The notes below the pieces were generated by a model. It ran no database searches. It was not told the DNA's origin and saw only the letters and a list, made by a program, of their open reading frames with translations. Below are positions 1 through 5,500 of a stretch of DNA of 7,152 bases, piece by piece. Where the stretch lies: contig JAUXCV010000082.1 in NCBI GenBank assembly GCA_030618675.1, positions 1 through 7,152 of the forward strand, in the 5' to 3' direction. The position numbers were made by a program, and so were the translations under genes. Position 1 is the stretch's first letter. Each line of letters starts with the position of its first letter. The stretch is from Acidimicrobiia bacterium (GTDB lineage: Bacteria; Actinomycetota; Acidimicrobiia; Spongiisociales; UBA5794).

Positions 1-1821
1 GTTGGGCCGTTGGTGGTGGGGTTGATCTTCGCTGGCTTGGGTGTGTGGAGCCTGGTATTTGATTCTCCAGCGAAGTCGCTGCAGGTGCGAACCGCAGACA
101 TTGACATTGTCGTCCTAGACGACGGTTCGCTCGAGGTGACCGAGATCCTCACCATCTTCTTCAAAGGGCGCTACCGGGCGGCCTACCGGGACATCCCGCT
201 GCGAGAGGGCGAGTCGATCGACGAGATCGAAGTAGCCGACGAATCTGCTGTGTACGAGCTCGGAGGCTGCACGGAGTACGGCTGCTGGTCTAATCCTGGG
301 CTGTATGGGTGGGAACACTCCGAAGACTACGTTCGGGTGGTATGGCATCACAGGTCGCGCGACACCGATCGAATGTTCACGTTGAAGTACCGGCTGCGAG
401 GCGTCGCTACCGCATATGACGATGTCGCAGATGTATACCTCAAAGTTTGGGGTGAAGGCTGGCATCTGGGTGTAGAGCGACTCTCGGCGCGTATCCATGT
501 ACCAAGCGAAGCGCTCGAGGGAGACGTTCATGCTTGGGCACATCTCAATGACCTCGACGTGTCAGCGTCACTCGGAACCGATGGAGTCTCGCCGTCACTG
601 ACGGCATCCGACATTCCTGGGGGACGTTGGGTGGAACTCCGCTCAACGTTCCCAGTCACGCTGCTCGCGTCCACATCTGGTGCCCGCGTGGTTGACGAGC
701 CGGGTATCGAGTCGATCCTCGCTGAGGAGGACCAACTCGCCGGGTACGCCGAGACCGCCGACCGCAACCGGGTGCTCGGCGTACTCGGAGGCTTCGCAGC
801 ACTGCTCTTCTTCGGAATCCTGGGACTCGTGATGTTCTTGCGATACGGGAAGGAGCCTCGGGTTGACTACGACCTCGAATACGAGATGGGTCCCCCCAGC
901 GACTTGCCGCCGGCCAAGGTGGGGACGCTGCTGTCGCAGGGCAAGGTGACGGAGAGGGAATTCACAGCGACCATGTTCGATCTCGTGCGGCAGGGCGTCA
1001 TCGACGCTGAGGCCGGTCAGGGGTCGGCCGATCGGCTCGTCCCAGAGCTCGAACTGAGCCTGGGATCAGAGAAGAGATCGCTCCGTTCCTTTGAGAAACC
1101 CGTGTTTCGAATCCTCAAACGAGCTCTCGCGAAGGGCGCCACTGCATTGAGCTCACTCCCCACCCGATTGGCCGCCGCTGCTGGAAAGAATGCCTCCGAC
1201 TACAAGACCTTCAAGTCCGAAGTCCGCAACTCGCTGGAGAGCGACGGGTTGCTTGACACGTCGGGCAATGTTGTTGCTGCGATCGTTGTCACTATTGCGG
1301 GTGCCTTCGCTGTGGCCGGGTACTTCCTCTTGCCGGTGGTTCTCGAGAGCCAGCCGGGGGGTGCGCTCATGGCCCGGTACATCATGGTTGGATGGATCGC
1401 CGGCGTTGTGCTGCTTGCTGCGGTCGTGGGGTTGGCCCGTAGAGCCAGAGTGAAGCGGACTCCGAGCGGCGCTCTTGAGGCAGCCCGTTGGGAAGCGTAC
1501 CGACACTATCTCGAAGACTTCACTCAAGTCGAAGGGGCCCCGGTGGGCTCGATAGCTCTCTGGGACCGGATGTTGGTCGACGCTATCGCGCTGGGCGTCG
1601 CACACGCGGTCCTGGCAAACGCGAGGAACTACGCCCCTCCCGACATGGAGTCGTCCTCCGAGCTGCATTGGTACAGCTGGTACGGGGACTCGGATGACCA
1701 TTCCGGCAACCCGTTCTCCGATGTCGAACAGTCGCTATCGGGAGCCTTCGACGCACCATCCTCGGATAGTGGAGGTGGCGGAGGTGGAGGTGGCGGTGGT
1801 GGAGGCGGCGGCGGCTGGTAG
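1..1821 (+). CDS. DUF2207 family membrane protein, 5' end probably outside the window
   Basis: Predicted membrane-anchored protein with a large extracytoplasmic domain; the molecular role of DUF2207 proteins is not established. Numbering is from the TTG at position 10 (603 residues). A hydrophobic N-terminal segment (about 2-17) is followed by the DUF2207 ectodomain (about 25-225), including the stretch running YRAAYRDIPLREGE that is typical of the family. Membrane segments follow at about 255-278, 421-443 and 455-477, with a cytoplasmic-looking region between the first two. The C-terminus is rich in Ser and Asp, then has fifteen glycines (588-602) and a final Trp; Gly-rich tails are common in this family. 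The frame is open to the window edge and the segment visible before the hydrophobic stretch has no positive charge, so the true start is probably upstream. A weak hairpin follows the stop. Family assignment is confident; function is unknown. Confidence 0.85.
   Translation, partial: VGPLVVGLIFAGLGVWSLVFDSPAKSLQVRTADIDIVVLDDGSLEVTEILTIFFKGRYRAAYRDIPLREGESIDEIEVADESAVYELGGCTEYGCWSNPGLYGWEHSEDYVRVVWHHRSRDTDRMFTLKYRLRGVATAYDDVADVYLKVWGEGWHLGVERLSARIHVPSEALEGDVHAWAHLNDLDVSASLGTDGVSPSLTASDIPGGRWVELRSTFPVTLLASTSGARVVDEPGIESILAEEDQLAGYAETADRNRVLGVLGGFAALLFFGILGLVMFLRYGKEPRVDYDLEYEMGPPSDLPPAKVGTLLSQGKVTEREFTATMFDLVRQGVIDAEAGQGSADRLVPELELSLGSEKRSLRSFEKPVFRILKRALAKGATALSSLPTRLAAAAGKNASDYKTFKSEVRNSLESDGLLDTSGNVVAAIVVTIAGAFAVAGYFLLPVVLESQPGGALMARYIMVGWIAGVVLLAAVVGLARRARVKRTPSGALEAARWEAYRHYLEDFTQVEGAPVGSIALWDRMLVDAIALGVAHAVLANARNYAPPDMESSSELHWYSWYGDSDDHSGNPFSDVEQSLSGAFDAPSSDSGGGGGGGGGGGGGGGW
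1771..1815 (+). repeat. GGN trinucleotide tract encoding 15 glycines
   Basis: Fifteen consecutive GGN codons at the 3' end of the DUF2207 gene encode an unbroken glycine run just before the terminal Trp and stop. The third bases vary (T, C, A), so this is a coding homopolymer and not a clean DNA microsatellite, although its length could still vary by slippage or recombination. The opposite strand reads as poly-proline in an artefactual ORF. Confidence 0.85.
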
Positions 1822-1896
1822 CAGGGCGGTTCCTTGTATACAGGAGCACAGCAACCGGCAGGATGATCCGTGAGGCGCCACCCTGACCAGCCGTAG

Positions 1897-1920
1897 GATC
1901 CCCGATTCTGTGGGGGGATC
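1897..1920 (+). terminator. Possible weak terminator hairpin after the DUF2207 gene
   Basis: A perfect 7-bp inverted repeat (GATCCCC at 1897-1903, GGGGATC at 1914-1920) encloses a 10-nt loop, 76 nt after the DUF2207 stop. No T tract follows, so intrinsic termination is uncertain. It lies in the 194-base gap between the DUF2207 and YccF genes, in which I see nothing else convincing apart from the YccF ribosome binding site. Confidence 0.3.
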
Positions 1921-2015
1921 GTTGCATCAAGAATCGCACAGCCGGCGTCGACGTGCCAGCAGATGCCGATATCCTGCACACATCGGACGAGTATCGGCGG
2001 AGTAGGAGCAGGGCC

Positions 2016-2429
2016 ATGAAGACACTGGGAAACATCATCTGGCTCGTACTCGCCGGGATCTGGATGGCAGCCGCCTACGTCCTGGCCGGTGTCGTGATGT
2101 TCATCACGATCATCGGCATACCGCTTGGAGTGCAGGCGTTCAAGCTCGCAGGGTTCGCGCTGTGGCCGTTCGGGAGGACCGTGATACGCAATCCACGCAG
2201 TGATATCGCCCTCTCCACCATTGCGAACGTACTGTGGTTCATCTTCTGTGGAATCTGGCTCGCCATCGGACACGTCATCACCGGAGTGCTTCTGATGATC
2301 ACGATCATCGGCATACCTTTCGGCGTCGCATCGTTCAAGATGGCCGGCCTTGCTCTCGTTCCTTTCGGGAAGACCGTCGTCCGTGCCAAGGATGTCGGGG
2401 ACGCCCAGGTCGTCGTAGCCATCGGATAG
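2016..2429 (+). CDS. YccF-domain inner membrane protein with two repeated halves
   Basis: Small integral membrane protein of the YccF family, 137 residues, role unknown. Two similar copies make up nearly the whole protein: about residues 6-55 and 71-121. Each has the pattern N-[IV]-[IL]-W near its start, a hydrophobic helix, the core ITIIGIP followed by an amphipathic FK.AG segment, and the ending PFG[RK]TV. Four hydrophobic stretches are expected. The start at 2016 is chosen because AGGAG at 2004-2008 sits 7 nt upstream and the product begins directly at the first conserved repeat; the longer frame from 1953 would add 21 polar residues unlike the family. The two halves share a perfect 20-nt DNA repeat. 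It follows the DUF2207 gene on the same strand by 194 nt, so co-transcription is possible but not shown. The family call is strong. Confidence 0.9.
   Translation: MKTLGNIIWLVLAGIWMAAAYVLAGVVMFITIIGIPLGVQAFKLAGFALWPFGRTVIRNPRSDIALSTIANVLWFIFCGIWLAIGHVITGVLLMITIIGIPFGVASFKMAGLALVPFGKTVVRAKDVGDAQVVVAIG
2103..2317 (+). repeat. Internal duplication in the YccF gene with a 20-nt perfect direct repeat
   Basis: The 20 nt at 2103-2122 and 2298-2317 are identical and 195 nt (65 codons) apart in the same frame. Both encode the ITIIGIP core of the YccF domain. The coordinates cover both copies and the sequence between them. Duplicated YccF halves are normal for the family, but the DNA identity here exceeds that of the flanking codons. 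Confidence 0.8.
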
Positions 2430-2465
2430 GCGCCGTCCGGTAGCTTCGACCCGGATAGCGTTCAG

Positions 2466-2492
2466 TTGACCGTTGTCCGCGGCGTGTATGCT
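2466..2492 (+). promoter_or_regulatory. Candidate sigma-70-type promoter for the secreted protein gene
   Basis: TTGACC at 2466-2471 resembles a -35 box and TATGCT at 2487-2492 resembles a -10 box. The spacer is 15 nt, shorter than the usual 16-18. Transcription would start near 2499, giving a leader of about 65 nt before the ATG at 2564. This is inference from hexamer match and position only. Confidence 0.4.
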
Positions 2493-2563
2493 CGGGGGAG
2501 TGGCCGTCAGGAACTTCGGCACAAGGCCGGAGGTGCATGGGGGCGGCGGAGGGGAAGGCAACC

Positions 2564-3076
2564 ATGCGACGAGCGATCGTCATTGTGATGGCCACTGCAC
2601 TGTTCCTCAGTGTCACTGCCGGAATCGCGGGGGCGGCCCCGTGGGAAGAGAAGGCAGCCGGCGGAACGGTATCCACCAACTACCCCGGTCTCACCGTCGA
2701 TCTCGCCGCTTTCTTCCGGCCCGAGGTCGATCATGCCAATGCGGCCAATGGCCAGGGGCAGTACTACTACCAGGGCAACGCCTACCGCTTGCGTGTTACC
2801 GCTGCGTGTCTTGATGCTGCGGCAGGCACCGTGACGGCGTGGGGTCCCGCCGTGGTCACTGCTGGATCGTTCAAGAGCGGGACGCTCGTTCGAGGCGACA
2901 GAGCGTACGGCGTCCTGTCCCTCCGGGACGATGGTGATGGCTTCGTCTCGGCTCGTGCGGGGATCGCTTCCGACTTCTTCGACGAGGGGCTGGCGACCAT
3001 GGTTGCCGAGCAGTGCGGTGGACCTGGTCGATTCCCGGCAGCGGGATCCGGCGAACTCGACTTCACGGCCAAGTAG
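2564..3076 (+). CDS. Secreted protein of unknown function (170 aa)
   Basis: I do not recognise a family. The product starts with a classical Sec signal peptide: two Arg after Met, a hydrophobic core to about residue 20 and an A-G-A cleavage region at about 22-24. The mature part of about 146 residues alternates short hydrophobic and polar stretches and is rich in Gly, Val and Thr, which suggests a beta-rich fold. It has two cysteines (82 and 151) that could form a disulphide outside the cell. There is no lipobox and no later membrane segment, so it is probably released or loosely wall-bound. The start at 2564 is preferred over the ATG at 2537 because a purine-rich SD (about 2548-2558) precedes it and the signal peptide begins there. 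A candidate promoter lies upstream and a UUCG hairpin follows the stop, so it looks like a single-gene unit. Confidence 0.75.
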   Translation: MRRAIVIVMATALFLSVTAGIAGAAPWEEKAAGGTVSTNYPGLTVDLAAFFRPEVDHANAANGQGQYYYQGNAYRLRVTAACLDAAAGTVTAWGPAVVTAGSFKSGTLVRGDRAYGVLSLRDDGDGFVSARAGIASDFFDEGLATMVAEQCGGPGRFPAAGSGELDFTAK

Positions 3077-3111
3077 TCGGCCGGCGGACGACAATCCACA
3101 GAATACGAATG

Positions 3112-3137
3112 GTGGAGGCTCCTTCGGGAGCCTTCAC
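3112..3137 (+). terminator. Stable UUCG-tetraloop hairpin, likely terminator of the secreted protein gene
   Basis: An 11-bp stem (3112-3122 with 3127-3137, one G-U pair) is capped by the loop TTCG at 3123-3126, a particularly stable tetraloop closed here by C-G. It lies 35 nt after the stop at 3076. Only a poor T-containing stretch follows (GTCGTTCG), so termination may be partial or not purely intrinsic. Confidence 0.55.
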
Positions 3138-3214
3138 GTCGTTCGATGGGCAGTCGTTGCCTTCTGGGACCGGCGGGTGGAATCGATTGCGTGCAAGCAT
3201 CTCGGGGGAGACGG

Positions 3215-3604
3215 ATGGGTCGACGAATCCGGATGGCAGGTGTGATGGTGGTGGCCATCCTGGTGACTGGATGCACGTCGAGTTCCGACACGAGTTCCGA
3301 TACGGCGAGTGCCGACATCTGTCGCCACCTGCAAGACGTCGCGATCGAGATCACGCAGGAGTGGATCGACGCGGCCGAAAGCAGCGACGTGACCGTTGAG
3401 GAGTGGGCATTGTCTCCGGATTTGGCCCTGGGCAAGGATGAGGCTGAGGCACTCCTGATGCGAAAAGACGCGTTCGTGGAAGAGTGGAACGGCTACGACT
3501 GTGCGGGTGCGGCCTTCGACGTTGTCCCACGGAGGGTTGACGAACTCACGTACACGAAGCCCATCGGCGAGCACGTGGTGGAGCAACTCACCAGCGAGGA
3601 CTAG
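3215..3604 (+). CDS. Small lipoprotein of unknown function (129 aa)
   Basis: Predicted surface lipoprotein; I recognise no domain. A short basic N-terminus (MGRRIR) and a hydrophobic stretch lead to the lipobox LVTGC with the lipidated Cys at residue 20, followed by a Ser/Thr/Asp linker to about residue 33. The remaining segment of about 95 residues is mostly acidic and helix-prone, with Cys36 and Cys96 available for a disulphide. The start at 3215 is chosen over the longer frame from 3146 because GGGGGAG at 3204-3210 lies 4 nt upstream and the signal peptide then has a normal length. A tandem 12-nt repeat (3280-3291 and 3292-3303, one mismatch) encodes the duplicated Ser-Ser-Asp-Thr in the linker. 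The minus strand carries a much longer open frame here, but it lacks a signal peptide, a ribosome binding site or any recognisable domain. Confidence 0.7.
   Translation: MGRRIRMAGVMVVAILVTGCTSSSDTSSDTASADICRHLQDVAIEITQEWIDAAESSDVTVEEWALSPDLALGKDEAEALLMRKDAFVEEWNGYDCAGAAFDVVPRRVDELTYTKPIGEHVVEQLTSED
3280..3303 (+). repeat. Tandem 12-nt repeat in the lipoprotein linker
   Basis: Two adjacent copies of a 12-nt unit beginning GAGTTCCGA differ at one base (C against T). They encode a repeated Ser-Ser-Asp-Thr just after the lipidated cysteine. This is a small in-frame duplication in a linker where length is probably not critical. Confidence 0.7.
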
Positions 3605-3765
3605 CTGCTCAGGGCTTTCGACGGGGGAGCATCGCAGGGCGAGGTTCGGCCGGGAATGGGTGCGTTCCACCAGTAGTGGCATCAACCCCTGCCAGCCAGC
3701 GTCAGGTGCCGGATGAAGCGTGCACCATCGCGTGACTCGGCGCGTAGGTTTGAAGTCAATAACGT

Positions 3766-3773
3766 GAGGGAGG
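3766..3773 (+). promoter_or_regulatory. Shine-Dalgarno site that sets the start of the chimeric eCIS-related ORF
   Basis: GAGGGAGG lies 5 nt before the ATG at 3779. The alternative ATG at 3713 has no comparable site and would add 22 residues with no family resemblance. This strong site argues that the chimeric ORF is, or recently was, translated. Confidence 0.65.
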
Positions 3774-3778
3774 TCGTG

Positions 3779-4549
3779 ATGTCGGTGTCTGAGGGCAGGG
3801 TTCGTGTTCAAGGAAGGTCGAACGATGCAGGTGGCCCCAACGATGAGTCCGGGCCGTCGCTTCACCGGACCGACCTGGCCGGCGTCGTGAGCACGTACAT
3901 CGGGGAGACGGAGAAAAACCTCCAACGTCTCGTCGGCGCTGCCGACCGGAGCGGTGTGACCCGATTCTTCGACGAGGCCGACGCTCTGTTCGGGAAGCGC
4001 GCCGAGGTGAAGGATGCTCACGACCGATACGCAGCAGGGGCAGACGCTCGAGCGTTGACCCCTCCGAAGATCGACGCGAGTGCCTTTGAGGAACTGCTCC
4101 GAGAGGCACTGGAACGGATTCCGGCCTACACCCCGGAGTGGACCGACCGCGAGGACTCGGATCCGGGTGTCACGTTGCTCCACCTGCTCGCGTTCGCGGC
4201 GGGCACCATCGGTTATTGGGCGGCCGTGAGGTGGGCCATCGGTCGCACCGGACTCCGGTCCAGAACCACCACGGTCACCGTCCACGGGGAGCCATGGCGG
4301 CAGATCGACAAGCTCGAGCATGCCGGACCAGACGATGCGGTCTACCGGTTGGACCCGGTCACAGGCGCCGTCGAGTTCGGCAGTGGCGATCATGGCAAGA
4401 AACCCGACGGCAGCGTCACGATCATGACCAGGTATCGGTACGGGGCCGGCGCGGTAGGAGCGGTGGTCGCGGCCGGAGCTGTGTGGACGGCAGGGACGTG
4501 GTGTCTGTTCAAGCGCACGACGCGTAGACCGAACCGATGCGCGGGGTGA
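3779..4549 (+). CDS. Chimeric ORF: eCIS AAA+ ATPase fragment fused to baseplate assembly protein fragments
   Basis: A 256-residue frame made of pieces of two contractile-injection-system proteins; the ORF reads from the ATG at 3713 if extended. Residues 32-85 match the central AAA+ region of the eCIS ATPase, with the IGETEKNL signature and a Walker B segment FFDEADALFGKR (acidic pair at 65-66). Walker A, which should lie upstream, is absent, and so are sensor and arginine-finger regions, so ATPase activity is very unlikely. Residues 93-147 match the N-terminus of a gpJ/Afp-type baseplate protein (LTPPKID, then PEWTDREDSDPG). Residues 162-228 match an internal part of such proteins (HGEPWRQ, AGPDDAVYRLD, FGSGDHG, RYRYGAG). 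Intact proteins of both families are several times longer. The C-terminus is a hydrophobic stretch (about 221-245) and a basic end. No stop or frameshift interrupts it. It is most likely a decayed eCIS remnant; a retained small protein is possible. Confidence 0.7.
   Translation: MSVSEGRVRVQGRSNDAGGPNDESGPSLHRTDLAGVVSTYIGETEKNLQRLVGAADRSGVTRFFDEADALFGKRAEVKDAHDRYAAGADARALTPPKIDASAFEELLREALERIPAYTPEWTDREDSDPGVTLLHLLAFAAGTIGYWAAVRWAIGRTGLRSRTTTVTVHGEPWRQIDKLEHAGPDDAVYRLDPVTGAVEFGSGDHGKKPDGSVTIMTRYRYGAGAVGAVVAAGAVWTAGTWCLFKRTTRRPNRCAG
3872..4033 (+). other. Segment related to eCIS AAA+ ATPase (Walker B region only)
   Basis: This part of the chimeric ORF encodes about 54 residues matching the ATPase from just after the expected Walker A region to a little past Walker B (ending DAHDRYA). 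In intact members this is followed by an IEV..LLQR.E region; here the match stops abruptly and baseplate-like sequence begins 7 codons later. The match is by remembered family motifs, not by a search. Confidence 0.7.
4055..4462 (+). other. Segments related to a baseplate assembly protein (N-terminus plus an internal block)
   Basis: Positions 4055-4219 encode the usual start of the protein (LTPPKID to the first hydrophobic helix). Positions 4262-4462 encode a block normally found well inside it, with the FG.GDHG and RYRYGAG motifs. About 14 codons separate them, where the intact family has a long intervening region. An internal in-frame deletion is the simplest reading. Confidence 0.65.
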
Positions 4550-4633
4550 ACGGATAGCGGTTTCCGTCGGCCCCGGTCTGAGGACATCCCGGTACTGTGG
4601 GTGGATGCTCTGGAGTATCGGTCGATGAGCATG

Positions 4634-4681
4634 ACCGACGGCCACGTTGTTGGTTGTGTTGCAACAGGATCGGCCGTCGGT
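4634..4681. repeat. Perfect 10-bp inverted repeat in the gap after the chimeric ORF
   Basis: ACCGACGGCC at 4634-4643 and its exact complement GGCCGTCGGT at 4672-4681 enclose 28 nt. Inside that loop lies a second perfect 10-nt palindrome, TGTTGCAACA at 4658-4667. There is no T tract, so it is a poor intrinsic terminator. It could be an operator, a remnant of mobile-element ends or a structured RNA. The surrounding gap, 4550-4796, shows no other gene I can support. Confidence 0.6.
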
Positions 4682-4751
4682 GATCGCGTGCAGGACGACC
4701 CCTAACTCAGCATCGAAGGACACCGGAAAGACACCACTTGCTTCTCGGGGA

Positions 4752-4760
4752 TGATAAGTT
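4752..4760 (+). promoter_or_regulatory. Candidate extended -10 promoter of the peptidoglycan-binding lipoprotein
   Basis: TGATAAGTT fits the extended -10 pattern TGnTAnnnT. No good -35 lies 17 nt upstream; TTGCTT at 4738-4743 is too close. Transcription would begin near 4767, about 30 nt before the start codon. Supported by motif and position only. Confidence 0.3.
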
Positions 4761-4800
4761 CCACTGGTGTAAGTCTCCTTTTAGGGAAAGGGATCAGTGG
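4761..4800 (+). promoter_or_regulatory. Leader hairpin covering the ribosome binding site and GTG start
   Basis: CCACTGGT at 4761-4768 can pair with ATCAGTGG at 4793-4800 (one G-U), and CCTTT at 4777-4781 with AAAGG at 4787-4791. The two stems stack into a hairpin that holds the SD region (AGGGAAAGGGA, 4783-4793) and the first GTG start codon. Such a structure could limit translation until it is melted or bound. If transcription begins near 4767, as the candidate -10 suggests, most of the outer stem is lost and only the inner one remains. Confidence 0.4.
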
Positions 4801-5405
4801 TGAAACGATTCAAGTCAATCAAGATGGCCGTGATGCTGTTCGCAGTTGTCGCTTTGCTTGCGGCTGCGTGTAGCAGCAGCGACGATTCAAGCGATACGAC
4901 GGTTGCAGCCGATGGGGCTACAGCGACGACGGCGGCGGGCTCAGAGACAACCGCTGCGAGCGGTAGCACGGATACCACCAAGGCTTCGAGCGGTGCCGCT
5001 ATCGAATCTGCGATCACCAAAGATATCCAGACGGTGCTGGCGCATCTGGGATACCACACCGGGCCGGTCGACGGCATCTACGGTCCGCACACGATCTCGG
5101 CGATCGAGGCGTTCCAGACAGATGCTGGGATCACCGTTGACGGCAAGTACGGACCCGAGACGCATGATGCGCTCAAGGAAGCGGCTGAAGGGTCTGACTT
5201 CAACTGGGATGACTTCGTAGCGATCAAGGAACTGCAGACGCAGATGGCGGATCTCGGCTTCTACAACGGCGCGATCGACGGTACGTATGGTCCGGAGACC
5301 GAGGCCGGCGTTAAGGCTGTTCAGGCCGCCTGCAGCATCACGCAGGACGGCGTCTACGGACCCGACACGCACTCCTGTCTCAACGACCTCGGCGGAGACG
5401 CCTAG
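4797..5405 (+). CDS. Lipoprotein with two peptidoglycan-binding (PG_binding_1) domains
   Basis: Predicted surface lipoprotein that binds cell-wall peptidoglycan; no catalytic domain is present. Of 202 residues, 1-24 form a lipoprotein signal peptide ending in the lipobox LAAAC (Cys25). Residues 26-68 are a Ser/Thr/Ala/Asp linker typical of actinobacterial lipoproteins. Two PG_binding_1 repeats follow at about 75-127 and 142-196. Each has L..LG(Y/F), G.(V/I)DG.YGP.T, and then a second DG.YGP. The second repeat also has two cysteines (179 and 194) that may form a disulphide. GTG at 4797 is used here; GTG at 4800 gives better spacing (6 nt) from AAGGGA and may be the true start, one residue shorter. 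Translation may be restrained by the leader hairpin. It probably acts as a wall anchor or partner of another envelope enzyme; partners are not evident. Confidence 0.88.
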   Translation: MVKRFKSIKMAVMLFAVVALLAAACSSSDDSSDTTVAADGATATTAAGSETTAASGSTDTTKASSGAAIESAITKDIQTVLAHLGYHTGPVDGIYGPHTISAIEAFQTDAGITVDGKYGPETHDALKEAAEGSDFNWDDFVAIKELQTQMADLGFYNGAIDGTYGPETEAGVKAVQAACSITQDGVYGPDTHSCLNDLGGDA

Positions 5406-5439
5406 TCCGCAACGGTCGGTTCAATCTCTCCTGTAACGG

Positions 5440-5471
5440 ACGAAGCCCCCTCCCTCGGGTGGGGGCTTCGT
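5440..5471. terminator. Strong hairpin between convergent genes, probable bidirectional terminator
   Basis: A perfect 11-bp stem (ACGAAGCCCCC at 5440-5450 with its complement at 5461-5471) has a 10-nt loop. It lies 35 nt after the stop of the plus-strand lipoprotein and 30 nt beyond the stop of the minus-strand peptidase gene. Neither side has a clear T tract, but GC-rich stems with weak tails are common in high-GC actinobacteria. The position between converging genes supports a role on both strands. Confidence 0.75.
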
Positions 5472-5500
5472 CATGCCCGATTCGCATCATCCAAGTTCGG

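Noticed and set aside
1953..2015. N-terminal extension of the YccF protein
   Set aside because: The extra 21 residues are not hydrophobic or family-like, and the ATG at 2016 has AGGAG 7 nt upstream.
1629..2561. A 310-codon minus-strand frame with a poly-proline run
   Set aside because: The poly-proline is the complement of the poly-glycine tail of DUF2207, and the rest lies opposite the clearly real YccF gene.
3713..3778. N-terminal extension of the chimeric ORF from the upstream ATG
   Set aside because: No SD precedes it and the 22 extra residues are polar and unlike either parent family; the ATG at 3779 has a strong SD at the right distance.
4672..4700. An integron-type attC site near the inverted repeat
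   Set aside because: The core sequences do not match the required RYYYAAC and GTTRRRY ends at both sides.
3134..4723. A 529-codon minus-strand frame across the lipoprotein and chimeric ORF
   Set aside because: It is long only because of high GC and codon bias on the opposite strand. The translation is rich in Arg, His and Pro with no domain, signal or ribosome binding site, while the plus strand carries a lipobox and recognisable eCIS motifs.
4550..4796. A transposase or integrase remnant in the gap after the chimeric ORF
   Set aside because: I translated the minus strand in two frames and found no motif of a known recombinase. Only the inverted repeat can be supported, and no target-site duplication is visible.
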